Of a stretch of DNA of 64,000 nt, positions 18,331-26,434 are shown in pieces. The stretch is from assembly GCA_934512105.1 (NCBI GenBank), contig CAKSWQ010000001.1, positions 1 to 64,000 of the forward strand. Direction: 5' to 3'. The notes beneath the pieces were generated by a model. That model saw only the letters and a program-made list of their open reading frames with translations, made no database searches and was not told the DNA's origin. A program made the translations under genes and the position numbers. Each line of letters begins with the position of its first letter. The first letter of the stretch is position 1. The stretch is from an uncultured Faecalibacterium sp. GTDB lineage: Bacteria > Bacillota > Clostridia > Oscillospirales > Ruminococcaceae.

Positions 18331-18644
18331 AAGGTTTCCTCCTTCAGGATGCTCTCACCATTGGCCACAAGCTGCTGTAACCGGGCAAGCTCGTGCTTTA
18401 AGACCTGTACGCCCTCTGCGGTAAGCTGATATTCCTTTTTGCGGCTGCCGCTCTCAGCGGGCAGGGGACGGATCCAGCCTTTTTCGCACAGAGAGGTCAA
18501 GGCCCCGTACAGCGTCCCAGCGGCAAGATGGACTCTGCCCCCGGAAAGCTGCTCCGTCTGTTGCATGATGCCATAGCCGTGCTGCGGATGGTAAAGAGAT
18601 AACAGGATATAATAGGTCGATTCGGTCAATGCAAGGTTTTCCAT
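18327..18644 (-). CDS. PadR family transcriptional regulator
   Basis: A 105-aa winged-helix repressor of the PadR-s1 type: LTESTYYILLSLYHPQHGYGIMQQ forms the first helices, AAGTLYGALTSLCEKGWI the recognition region and GSRKKEYQLTAEG the wing. PadR proteins usually repress their own operon and a transporter or membrane partner. I prefer ATG 18644, with GGAG 9 nt upstream; an in-frame ATG at 18659 lacks a site. Two perfect inverted repeats overlap its promoter, consistent with autoregulation. Confidence 0.87.
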   Translation of the reverse strand: MENLALTESTYYILLSLYHPQHGYGIMQQTEQLSGGRVHLAAGTLYGALTSLCEKGWIRPLPAESGSRKKEYQLTAEGVQVLKHELARLQQLVANGESILKEETL

Positions 18645-18678
18645 ACTGAAATACTCCATGGATTCTATCGGGCGTCTT

Positions 18679-18697
18679 TATATCGTTAACCGATATA
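18679..18697. promoter_or_regulatory. Inverted repeat, candidate PadR operator O1
   Basis: TATATCG (18679-18685), five bases, CGATATA (18691-18697): perfect 7-bp arms, in the transcribed leader just downstream of the padR -10 box. Confidence 0.55.
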
Positions 18698-18705
18698 TCA
18701 TGCTT

Positions 18706-18732
18706 AAAGTATACCGTCTCCCGATATACTTT
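18706..18732. promoter_or_regulatory. Inverted repeat over the padR promoter, candidate operator O2
   Basis: AAAGTATA (18706-18713) and TATACTTT (18725-18732), perfect 8-bp arms with an 11-nt spacer. The repeat spans the -10 box and the promoter spacer, so a bound dimer would exclude RNA polymerase. Confidence 0.55.
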
Positions 18733-18737
18733 GTCAA
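18708..18737 (-). promoter_or_regulatory. SigA-type promoter of padR-DUF2812
   Basis: Read on the - strand: TTGACA (18737-18732), 18-nt spacer, TATACT (18713-18708). A perfect -35 and near-perfect -10. Confidence 0.75.
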
Positions 18738-18896
18738 GTGTTTTCGGGAAAAAGCCATCAAAAAGCTTTAAAACACAGTTCGTATGGAAAAACCGATGGA
18801 ACGCGGGAAAATATTTTGTGCACTTTTCATAGTTTTCTTCTGAAGATTTTGGTGGTACAATATAGTCATCAAATTCTGCAATTCGGGAGGAACTCC

Positions 18897-19892
18897 ATGG
18901 CGGAAAAGTGTATTGAACTGGATAGTGTAGAGATCGCAGCGGCTGTTTTTGGCAACTGTGACCGGAATATTCGCTTATTGGAAAAAGAGTTTTCAGTCAC
19001 CGCTGTCTGCCGTGGCACACAGCTGCGCATTTCCGGTGAGCCTGCCAATGTGGCGGCAGCGAACCGCGCTGTGGAGGGAATGCTTCTTCTGATCGAGAAC
19101 CGCACCCCGCTGGAAGATCAGACCGTGCACTACTGCATCAGTCTGGCGCACGATGGCGCGGAGAAGCGGGTAAAGGAGCTGACCGAGGATTTTGTCACCG
19201 TCACGGTAAAGGGACGCCCGATCCGCCCCAAAACACTGGGACAGAAGGAGTACCTGAATGCCATCCGCTCCAATGCCATTACCTTCGGTGTCGGCCCGGC
19301 GGGTACCGGCAAGACCTATCTGGCCGTTGCCATGGCGGTGAAAGCCTTTAAGGCCAAAGAGGTCTCCCGCATCATCCTGACCCGCCCGGCGGTGGAAGCT
19401 GGCGAAAAGCTGGGCTTTCTGCCCGGTGACCTCCAGCAGAAGGTAGACCCTTATCTGCGGCCGCTGTACGACGGCCTGTTTGATATGCTGGGCGCAGAGA
19501 CCTACGAGCGTCTGGTGGAAAAGCAGATCATCGAGGTTGCCCCGCTGGCCTATATGCGCGGGCGCACACTGGATGATTCCTTTATCATTCTGGACGAGGC
19601 GCAGAACACCACTCCGGAACAGATGAAAATGTTCCTTACCCGTATGGGCGTTGGCTCCAGGGTGGTCGTTACCGGCGATGTGACCCAGATCGATCTGCCG
19701 GGCAGCACCCGAAGCGGTCTGGTGGACGCGCTGAAGGTGCTGAAAGACGTGAACGGCATTGCGCAGTGCTACTTTACCGATAAGGACGTTGTGCGCCACC
19801 GTCTGGTGCAGGAGATCGTAAAGGCTTACGAGCGTGCCGCCCATCCGGCTGCCGAAGCGGAAAATAAAGAAAATAAAAAGAATTTTAAATAA
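18897..19892 (+). CDS. phoH: PhoH-like ATPase
   Basis: A 331-aa PhoH family protein. The ATPase part has Walker A GPAGTGKTYLAVAMA, LTRPAVEAGEKLGFLPG, Walker B FIILDEAQNTT and the sensor VVTGDVTQIDLPG. The N-terminal 110 residues form the small KH-like domain seen in Firmicutes PhoH (YqfF-ybeY neighbourhood). Its cellular role is linked to RNA metabolism but unproven. I start it at ATG 18897 behind GGGAGG rather than at the long upstream extension. It leads the phoH-ybeY-era block, the conserved Gram-positive order. Confidence 0.93.
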   Translation: MAEKCIELDSVEIAAAVFGNCDRNIRLLEKEFSVTAVCRGTQLRISGEPANVAAANRAVEGMLLLIENRTPLEDQTVHYCISLAHDGAEKRVKELTEDFVTVTVKGRPIRPKTLGQKEYLNAIRSNAITFGVGPAGTGKTYLAVAMAVKAFKAKEVSRIILTRPAVEAGEKLGFLPGDLQQKVDPYLRPLYDGLFDMLGAETYERLVEKQIIEVAPLAYMRGRTLDDSFIILDEAQNTTPEQMKMFLTRMGVGSRVVVTGDVTQIDLPGSTRSGLVDALKVLKDVNGIAQCYFTDKDVVRHRLVQEIVKAYERAAHPAAEAENKENKKNFK

Positions 19893-19915
19893 CCCTTTGA
19901 AAGGAGTGGACCGAT

Positions 19916-20407
19916 ATGTCCAACAAAGTTTTGATTACCAACTCCCAGAAAGCTGTCAAGGTGCCCTCCGGGCTCCGCATCCTGATCCGCCGCGCATGCA
20001 ACGCTGTGCTGGAATATGAGCATTTTGACCGTCCCGCAGAGATCAGCGTTACCTTTGTGGACAACGCTGCCATTGCCGAGCTGAACAATCAGTACCGCAA
20101 CAAGCCCATGCCCACCGATGTGCTGAGCTTTCCTCTGGGTGAGAACGGCAAGTACGATATCGACGAGAATAACGGCTGCATGATGCTGGGCGATATCGTC
20201 ATCAGCATGGAGCGCGCAATGGAGCAGGCGAATCTGTATGGGCATCCGCTGCAGCGGGAGGTGGCCTTTCTGACCGTACACTCCATGCTGCATCTGCTGG
20301 GCTACGACCACGAAAACGGCGGTCTGGAAGCCATGCGTATGCGCGAAAAAGAAGAGGCTGTGCTGCTGCAGCTGGGTCTGCCCCGCACGGTCAGCTACAC
20401 GGAATGA
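19916..20407 (+). CDS. ybeY: Endoribonuclease YbeY (16S rRNA maturation)
   Basis: A 163-aa zinc endoribonuclease needed for 16S rRNA 3'-end maturation and 70S quality control. The metal site H-x3-H-x5-H is complete: His122, His126 and His132 in VHSMLHLLGYDH. MPTDVLSFPL is the other conserved block. AAAGGAGTGG lies before ATG 19916. It follows phoH and precedes era; the dgkA and cdd genes that often sit between ybeY and era in Firmicutes are absent. Confidence 0.96.
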   Translation: MSNKVLITNSQKAVKVPSGLRILIRRACNAVLEYEHFDRPAEISVTFVDNAAIAELNNQYRNKPMPTDVLSFPLGENGKYDIDENNGCMMLGDIVISMERAMEQANLYGHPLQREVAFLTVHSMLHLLGYDHENGGLEAMRMREKEEAVLLQLGLPRTVSYTE

Positions 20408-20453
20408 TATCCCTTCACTGCAACAGAACATAAAAACAAGACAGGAGTTCGCT

Positions 20454-21389
20454 TTGAGTACTACAACACCCGTTCAGGAGCATTACGACACCTCCTCTGT
20501 ATTCGTTGCTGTCATCGGACGGCCGAACGTGGGCAAATCCAGCCTGACGAACCTCTTGGTCGGCGAGAAGGTGGCTATCGTCACCTCTAAGCCCCAGACC
20601 ACCCGCACCCGCATCACCGGCGTAATTACCCGTGGGCCGCTGCAGTATGTGCTGCTGGACACCCCTGGTGTGCACAAAGCCCACAACAAGCTGGGTAAGC
20701 GCATGGATAAGACCGCCAGCGATTCCATTGCGGATGTGGATGTTTCCATGATGCTGTTCGAGCCCTACGGCGCACTGAACGAATCCGAGATGGTATTAGT
20801 GGAGGCATTGCAGCGCAGTGGCCCGGCCATTGCGGTCATCAATAAAACAGACCTTGTGAAAGATCCTGCCGACTTGGAAGCCCGCAAGGCAGAGCTGAAG
20901 GCGCTGGGCGTATTTGATGAGATCTACACCATCAGCGTTCGCAACAAAGAGGGCAGCGAGGAACTGTTCGATGCTCTGAGCCGCTACGCTGTGGAAGGCC
21001 CCCATTACTTTGACGACGATGCCTACACCGATATGCCGGAAAAGGAGCTGGTGGCCGAGGTCATCCGCGAAAAGGCGCTGCTCTTCATGCGGGACGAGAT
21101 CCCGCACGGCATTGCAGTGGTGGTGGAGCGCTTTAAAGAGCGCCCGGGCACAGATTTGATCGACATTGATGTGAACATCTACTGCGAGCGGGAGAGCCAC
21201 AAGGGCATGGTCATCGGCAAGGGCGGTGCCATGCTCAAAAAGATCGCCAGTGCTGCCCGCGCCGACTGCGAAGAGTTTCTGGGCTGTCGGGTCAACCTGC
21301 AATGCTGGGTCAAGGTGAAATCCGACTGGCGGGACAATGAATTTTTGTTGAACAACTTCGGTTTCAAGCAGAATCCCTCCAACCGCTGA
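20454..21389 (+). CDS. era: GTPase Era
   Basis: A 311-aa Ras-like GTPase that binds 16S rRNA and assists 30S assembly. Motifs: G1 GRPNVGKSSLTN, G3 DTPG(VH), G4 NKTD, and a C-terminal KH domain with GMVIGKGGAMLKKIASAAR. Start is TTG 20454 with AGGAG at 20443-20447; no in-frame ATG fits better. It is the third gene of the phoH-ybeY-era run and is followed after 219 bases by recO. Confidence 0.96.
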   Translation: MSTTTPVQEHYDTSSVFVAVIGRPNVGKSSLTNLLVGEKVAIVTSKPQTTRTRITGVITRGPLQYVLLDTPGVHKAHNKLGKRMDKTASDSIADVDVSMMLFEPYGALNESEMVLVEALQRSGPAIAVINKTDLVKDPADLEARKAELKALGVFDEIYTISVRNKEGSEELFDALSRYAVEGPHYFDDDAYTDMPEKELVAEVIREKALLFMRDEIPHGIAVVVERFKERPGTDLIDIDVNIYCERESHKGMVIGKGGAMLKKIASAARADCEEFLGCRVNLQCWVKVKSDWRDNEFLLNNFGFKQNPSNR

Positions 21390-21608
21390 GTGATGCCAAA
21401 GCAGGACAGTTTTCCCTTGTATGCTGTGCTAGAATCAGGCTGACACTATAAACAAGAGCAGCCTGTGCACAGGAAAGGGAAGGAGTGCTGAAGATGGATG
21501 CTGCTGCAAGCTGGCAGGCCTTTGCCTGCACGGGGAACATTCTCCGTTATCTCGATTACAAACAACGGGTGCAGCTGCCCGCCGAGCATCCGGCAGGAGA
21601 AACGGACG

Positions 21609-22358
21609 ATGGAACCATTTGTGACCATGGGTCTGGTGCTGAAGGAGACCCGTTATAGAGAAGCAGACCGTATTCTGACGATTCTTACCCCAAAGCTGGG
21701 TGTCATCACGGCAATGGCTGCAAACAGTCTGCGGCTGAAAAGCAAACTGTTCAGTGCCTGCGGGCTGTTCTGCTATTCGGAGTTTACGCTGGTGCCCGGA
21801 CGTAATATGTATACCGTGCGGGAAGCCGAGGTACAGAACATCTTCCATGGCATTTCCTCCTCCATTGAAGGGGTAAGCCTTGCCATGTATCTTACCGAGA
21901 TGGCCGCTGCGCTTTCGCCTACCGGAGAGGAAGCAGCCCGGGAGCTGCGTCTGGTACTGAACAGTCTGTATATGATCAGCGAGCACCGCACCGACCTGCG
22001 GGTGATCAAGGCAGTATTTGAGCTGCGCACCATGAGCGAGTGCGGCTTTATGCCGCAGATTGTCTGCTGCCGGGACTGCGGCACCTACGATGAAGGAGAT
22101 GCCTTTTATCTGGACGCACAGGAAGGGCATCTGCTCTGTGCGTCCTGTGCCGCAAAGGCAGGCAAGAACTGCAATCTGGACAAGGCTGCGCTGTTTGCAC
22201 TGCGTCACATCTGCTTGGTAGAGGACAAAAAAATATTTGCATTCAAGATCTCTGTGGGCAGTCTGGCAAAGCTTTCCGCAGTGGCTGAAAACTATGCCCT
22301 GACGCATCTGGATAAGCCGCTGAAGAGCTATGCCTTTTTGAAAAGCGTGCTGCCCTGA
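21609..22358 (+). CDS. recO: DNA repair protein RecO
   Basis: A 249-aa RecO, which helps load RecA on SSB-coated DNA with RecR. The N-terminal OB fold begins TMGLVLKETRYREADRILTIL. The zinc finger cysteines are present as CCRDCGTY and LLCASC. I choose ATG 21609, behind CAGGAGAAACGG, over a 37-codon extension with no family similarity. The era-recO order is conserved in Firmicutes. Confidence 0.92.
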   Translation: MEPFVTMGLVLKETRYREADRILTILTPKLGVITAMAANSLRLKSKLFSACGLFCYSEFTLVPGRNMYTVREAEVQNIFHGISSSIEGVSLAMYLTEMAAALSPTGEEAARELRLVLNSLYMISEHRTDLRVIKAVFELRTMSECGFMPQIVCCRDCGTYDEGDAFYLDAQEGHLLCASCAAKAGKNCNLDKAALFALRHICLVEDKKIFAFKISVGSLAKLSAVAENYALTHLDKPLKSYAFLKSVLP

Positions 22359-22373
22359 CCAAAAAGGAACAGT

Positions 22374-24788
22374 ATGGAAACAAGCTACTTAAAAACATTA
22401 GAACTGGATAAGATCATTGCCCGTGCAGCGGAGGGCTGCGTGTGCAAGGAAGCCCGCGCCATGCTGCTGGCCATTGAGCCGCAGTGCGACCCGGACGAGG
22501 TGCGTTACGCGCTGGAGCAGACGGACGCAATCAACACCCTGCTGATCAAAAACGGCTCACCGCGCTTTGGCGGGGTAGAGGGTGTCAGCCAGCTTGCCGC
22601 CCGTGCCGTAAAGGGCGGTGTGCTTTCTATGGGCGAGCTGCTGATGGTGGCCGGTGCGCTGCGCAATTTTCAGCACCTGACCAGCTGGTACGGCTCCTCT
22701 GAGCACGATGCGCTGCCGACCGATGATCTGTTTTACGCGCTGGCACCGGAGCCGGGCCTTGAGCAGCAGATCTCCGGCGCCATTCTGGCACCGGATGCCA
22801 TGGCGGATACCGCCTCCCGCACGCTGGCAGAGCTGCGCAAGAAGATCCGCGCCACCGAAAACAGCATCCGTGACCGGCTGGAAAGCATGGTGCGCAATAT
22901 GGATACCTCCAAATATTTGCAGGAGAGCGTGGTTTCCATGCGCAACGGCCGGTATGTCGTGCCGGTCAAGAGCGAATACCGCGGCGAAGTGAGCGGCATC
23001 ATCCACGATGTATCCTCTACGGGCGCTACGGTGTTCGTGGAGCCTCAGGCTGTTGTGGAGGCCAACGCCCGCATCCTGCAGTACCGTGCACAGGAGGCAC
23101 AGGAGATCGAGCGCATTCTGGTGGCCTTTACCGCACAGGTGGCCGCCATTGAGCCGCAGTTCCAGTACAGTTACAAGGCTATGCTGGAGATCGACATCCT
23201 GCTGGCGAAGGCACGGCTTGCACTGGAGCTGAAGGCCTTCAAGCCCGCTGTGCGGACGGATTCTTCATTTAACTTGATCCGCGCCCGCCACCCACTGATC
23301 GATCCGCAGAAGTGTGTTCCTGTGGATATTGCACTGGGTGGGGAATACGATTCCCTTATCATCACCGGCCCGAATACCGGCGGTAAAACGGTCACTCTGA
23401 AAACCGCCGGTCTGCTGTGTGCTATGGCACAGTGCGGCTTTCTGATCCCGGCTGACGAACGCAGCGAGATCTGTGTGTTTGATGAATTTTTGGTGGATAT
23501 CGGCGATGAGCAGAGCATTGAGCAGAGCCTGTCCACCTTCTCCGGCCACATGAAAAAAATTACCGGCATTCTGGAGCTTGCCATGCCGCACACCCTTGTG
23601 CTGCTGGATGAGCTGGGCGCCGGTACCGACCCCGCCGAAGGTGCTGCGCTGGCAGTTGCCATCATTGAGGAGCTGCGCCGCCGTGGTGTGCTGCTGATGG
23701 CTACCACCCACTATGCGGAACTGAAGGTTTTTGCACTGGAGACTAAGGGTGTGGTCAACGCCAGCTGCGAGTTTGATCTGGAAACGCTGCGCCCCACCTA
23801 TAAGCTGAGCGTGGGCGTACCGGGCAAGTCCAACGCGTTCCTCATCAGCGAAAAGCTGGGCATCCCCAGTCGTGTCATTGAGGCGGCCCAGCAGCATCTG
23901 TCTGCGGAGGATAAGCGACTGGATGCGGTTCTTGGCCAGTTGGACGATCTGAAGCTTCAACTGAAGGAAAGCCAGAACGAAGTGGAGCAGCTGCGCAACG
24001 AAGCTTCTCATCAGCTGGAAGCCGCCCGCAAAAAGCGGGATGAACTGATCCAGCAGGGTGAGAATGAATTGGAAGCCGCCCGTGCCAAGGCGCGCACGCT
24101 GGCACAGCAGGTGGAAACGCAAGCCTATGCGCTGACCGACGAGCTGCGCCAGCTGCAAAAGGATGAGCGCATGAGCGCCCAGCAGAAGGCGCAGCGCGCC
24201 CGCGAGATTGCCAAAAAGGAGACTGAAAAGCTGTTTGCCGGTACGGAGGTGGTGCATAACCCCGTTAAGGAGTTTGTGCCGCTGAAGGAGGTAAAGGTAG
24301 GGCAGGAGGTCTGCATTGCAGAGTTGAACCAGCTGGCCACCGTTTTGGCGCTGCCGGACAAAAACGGCGATGTACTGGTGCGTGCCGGTATCATCAAAAC
24401 CAAGGTGCCCCTCAAGGGCCTGAAGCAGCCGGAAAAGCTGGTGAAAGAGCCTGCTGCGCCCAAAACCAAGGCGCAGCAGCGGTATTCCCGCCTGACCGGC
24501 GATACCAACCGTCCCAACGGCAGGGTAGAGCGTGTACAGCGCACCGCAAAAATGGAGTGCAATCTGTTGGGCTTGACGGTGGACGAGGCACTATCCGAGG
24601 TGGATTCCTTTATCGACCGCGCCATTCTGAACGGACAGACGGTGGTCTATCTGATCCACGGCAACGGCACCGGCGCACTGCGCACTGCCATCCATAAGCA
24701 TCTGCGCGGCAACCGCATGGTAAAAAGCTTCCGCCTTGGCCGTTACGGCGAGGGTGAAAGCGGTGTGACGGTTGTAGAACTGAAATAA
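22374..24788 (+). CDS. mutS2: Endonuclease MutS2
   Basis: An 804-aa MutS paralog that lacks mismatch-recognition domains. It has the core and clamp region, Walker A GPNTGGKTVTLK, Walker B LVLLDELGAGTDP with the ABC-like signature, a long charged coiled coil (about residues 515-620), and a C-terminal Smr nuclease domain containing LDLRG-like NLLGLTVDEAL and LIHGNGTGALRTAIHKHL. MutS2 acts on branched DNA or on collided ribosomes in Bacillus. It starts 15 bases after recO. A terminator follows. Confidence 0.96.
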   Translation: METSYLKTLELDKIIARAAEGCVCKEARAMLLAIEPQCDPDEVRYALEQTDAINTLLIKNGSPRFGGVEGVSQLAARAVKGGVLSMGELLMVAGALRNFQHLTSWYGSSEHDALPTDDLFYALAPEPGLEQQISGAILAPDAMADTASRTLAELRKKIRATENSIRDRLESMVRNMDTSKYLQESVVSMRNGRYVVPVKSEYRGEVSGIIHDVSSTGATVFVEPQAVVEANARILQYRAQEAQEIERILVAFTAQVAAIEPQFQYSYKAMLEIDILLAKARLALELKAFKPAVRTDSSFNLIRARHPLIDPQKCVPVDIALGGEYDSLIITGPNTGGKTVTLKTAGLLCAMAQCGFLIPADERSEICVFDEFLVDIGDEQSIEQSLSTFSGHMKKITGILELAMPHTLVLLDELGAGTDPAEGAALAVAIIEELRRRGVLLMATTHYAELKVFALETKGVVNASCEFDLETLRPTYKLSVGVPGKSNAFLISEKLGIPSRVIEAAQQHLSAEDKRLDAVLGQLDDLKLQLKESQNEVEQLRNEASHQLEAARKKRDELIQQGENELEAARAKARTLAQQVETQAYALTDELRQLQKDERMSAQQKAQRAREIAKKETEKLFAGTEVVHNPVKEFVPLKEVKVGQEVCIAELNQLATVLALPDKNGDVLVRAGIIKTKVPLKGLKQPEKLVKEPAAPKTKAQQRYSRLTGDTNRPNGRVERVQRTAKMECNLLGLTVDEALSEVDSFIDRAILNGQTVVYLIHGNGTGALRTAIHKHLRGNRMVKSFRLGRYGEGESGVTVVELK

Positions 24789-24794
24789 CCCAGT

Positions 24795-24830
24795 AAGGAC
24801 TGCCTTTTGAAAAATTGGCAGTCTTTTTTT
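24795..24830 (+). terminator. Terminator after mutS2
   Basis: GACTGCC (24798-24804) and GGCAGTC (24817-24823) followed by seven T. Confidence 0.87.
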
Positions 24831-24898
24831 GTTGCAGCGCAGGAAAAAGGCGAGTATACTCGTATTATAAATGTAAAACGAACAGGAAGTAACGCTTT

Positions 24899-25762
24899 AT
24901 GCCGAACAGTCATTGCAGACCTGCAAGTAAACATAGCAAACGTAAAACGCACCGCCGCAAAACGCAGCACTGGCTTTTGCGCGGTCTGCTGTTTGTTTTT
25001 GCGGTGCTGATGCTCTGCTTTGGCCTGTTTCTATGGAAGGCGGCGCTGGAACTGAACGCGCCCGAAGAACCCGCAGTTTCGACCGCAGAGGATGATTTTC
25101 GTCCCGTGGTGGGCGACCCGCCGTACCGGGTGGCAGTAGACGCCGGACATGGCGGCAGTGACCCGGGCGCAAGGGGAGTGGTCGAGGAAAAACAGGTCAC
25201 CGCAGCCACGGCTGCTGCACTGCTTCAGTGGTTAGAAGAGGATTCGAATTACATCCCGCTGCAGACCCGGGAAAGCTTTGATGCCACCGCTACGCCTGCC
25301 CAGCGTGCAGCCGCCGCCAGCGCCCAAAGCCCGCAGCTGCTGCTGTCCATCCACGGCAACTCCGCAGCCAATGGCTCTACGGTAGCCGGTTTTGAATGCT
25401 ATCCGGCAGTGCCCGGACGTACATGGCATCAGGAAAGTTTTTATTTTGCAAGACTGCTGGCTGGTGGAATGCAGAGCATCGGTGCGAAGCTGCGCGGACG
25501 TGGGGGAGTGCGGTACATTTATTATCTGGAAAACGACCAGAAGCAGCTGGTGGAAAACACCTACACACAGGTGCGGCCTGAGCGCAGCTTTACGCTGCTG
25601 GAGGATGTGGATTGTCCAGCAGTGTTGGCTGAGCAGTGCTTTATGACGAACGCCGAGGATGTGGAGCGCTTTGGCAGTGAGGAGGGCTGCAAAGCTGTGG
25701 CACGCATTTATTATGAAGCCATCTGTGCGTACTTTGGTACAGAGCCGATGCCAGTGAAATGA
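24899..25762 (+). CDS. cwlD: N-acetylmuramoyl-L-alanine amidase (CwlD/AmiC type), membrane anchored
   Basis: A 287-aa Amidase_3 protein. A basic N terminus precedes one membrane helix (about residues 26-46). The zinc amidase domain starts AVDAGHGGSDPGARG (His and Glu ligands follow in VEEKQVT) and continues with LLSIHGNSA and a final catalytic-type EQCFMTNAEDVERF. It cleaves the amide bond between MurNAc and the peptide stem. CwlD prepares muramic-delta-lactam in spore cortex; with spoIIIA, SipL and SpoVM nearby that identity is plausible, but a vegetative amidase cannot be excluded. Confidence 0.82.
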   Translation: MPNSHCRPASKHSKRKTHRRKTQHWLLRGLLFVFAVLMLCFGLFLWKAALELNAPEEPAVSTAEDDFRPVVGDPPYRVAVDAGHGGSDPGARGVVEEKQVTAATAAALLQWLEEDSNYIPLQTRESFDATATPAQRAAAASAQSPQLLLSIHGNSAANGSTVAGFECYPAVPGRTWHQESFYFARLLAGGMQSIGAKLRGRGGVRYIYYLENDQKQLVENTYTQVRPERSFTLLEDVDCPAVLAEQCFMTNAEDVERFGSEEGCKAVARIYYEAICAYFGTEPMPVK

Positions 25763-25802
25763 GCATCGCATCGCCAAAGCAGAAAAAGCGATGCTACTTT
25801 TA
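25762..25802 (+). terminator. Terminator after the amidase gene
   Basis: AGCATCGC (25762-25769) pairs with GCGATGCT (25788-25795), then ACTTTTAT. The stem begins at the stop codon. Confidence 0.72.
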
Positions 25803-25972
25803 TAACATGACCTGTAGCGCACTAGAGCGACCGTTACGGGAATAAGAAAGCCACTCACACATACTGATGGTACATCTAGTGGAGAAGATGCAGGCGTGTG
25901 CAAACTGAAAAGCATCCACAGAAGCTGCCGGAAATCTGACAGAAAGAGAGAAGGGCAGCTTCTCTTTTTTGA
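25803..25972 (+). ncRNA. Candidate structured small RNA with its own terminator
   Basis: No protein frame fits here. CACTAGA (25820-25826) pairs with TCTAGTG (25875-25881), giving a long-range stem. The region ends in a strong intrinsic terminator: AGAAGCTGCC (25920-25929), GGCAGCTTCT (25954-25963), then T6. A terminator directly after another terminator implies a separate transcript between them. TATAAC at 25801-25806 could be a -10 box but no clear -35 is seen. It does not match any riboswitch class I can recall. Confidence 0.4.
25920..25970 (+). terminator. Strong intrinsic terminator upstream of the dif-like site
   Basis: Perfect 10-bp arms AGAAGCTGCC / GGCAGCTTCT followed by CTTTTTT. 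Confidence 0.88.
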
Positions 25973-25980
25973 TTATAACT

Positions 25981-26008
25981 GTTTCGTATAATGCACGTTA
26001 TGCGAAAC
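25981..26008. other. dif: dif-like Xer recombination site
   Basis: 28 bp with Xer architecture: 11-bp left arm GTTTCGTATAA (25981-25991), 6-bp centre TGCACG (25992-25997), 11-bp right arm TTATGCGAAAC (25998-26008). The arms are inverted with one mismatch (T/C at position 7). Inner half-sites ATAA/TTATG and the outer GAAAC agree with known dif sites (E. coli right arm TTATGTTAAAT, B. subtilis TTATGTAAACT; quoted from memory). The only tyrosine recombinase in the window lies 430 bp away, and gene orientation switches here from mostly + to mostly -. Confidence 0.6.
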
Positions 26009-26325
26009 TTAGGGGAGTGAAAAATGCCCATTTCCCGGATTTTGTGCGTTTCAGCCTCGGCTGGCTCATTTTCAGGCTTAATTCAGCTGTTCTGCTCATT
26101 TTGCACTTTTTGCCATATTTTCATATTTTATTGTTTTATTTATCTCTCGCTTACAGATTGTTTCAGCGTTCTGCGCTGCATCATTGGTTTGTTTTGTTTC
26201 AGTCATTCTTGCGGCATCTTTGCGGTTAACACTTCATGCTGCGTTCTATAATTTACAGGTTGCGTCCGTGTTTGTTCATTTGTTTTTGTGTGGACATTGC
26301 GCGTTTCTAACAGATTGTAAATTAT
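26009..26325. other. T-rich intergenic stretch without a convincing gene
   Basis: About 300 bases that are much more AT-rich, and T-rich on the + strand, than the surrounding sequence. Two overlapping short frames exist here, but neither has a plausible start region nor a recognisable product. I see only the recombination site to the left and the xer terminator to the right. Confidence 0.6.
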
Positions 26326-26374
26326 AAAGCCCCATGGCAGCGTCCGACCAAATCGGCTCGTGTCATGGGGCTTT
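26326..26374 (-). terminator. Bidirectional terminator after the recombinase gene
   Basis: AAAGCCCCATG (26326-26336) pairs perfectly with CATGGGGCTTT (26364-26374). On the - strand the stem is followed by a T/A-rich tract; it lies 60 bp past the xer stop. Confidence 0.75.
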
Positions 26375-26434
26375 TCATCATTCTAAATGCTTTCTAAATG
26401 CTTTTCAGAGCGACAGATTCCACTGTTCACGGGT

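Noticed and set aside
24899..24945. Cleavable signal peptide of the amidase
   Set aside because: The basic N terminus and single hydrophobic helix look like an anchor; no clear cleavage site was recognised.
25969..26251. Short + strand frames in the T-rich stretch
   Set aside because: Two overlapping frames, hydrophobic only because the DNA is T-rich; no ribosome site and the first begins inside the terminator/dif region.
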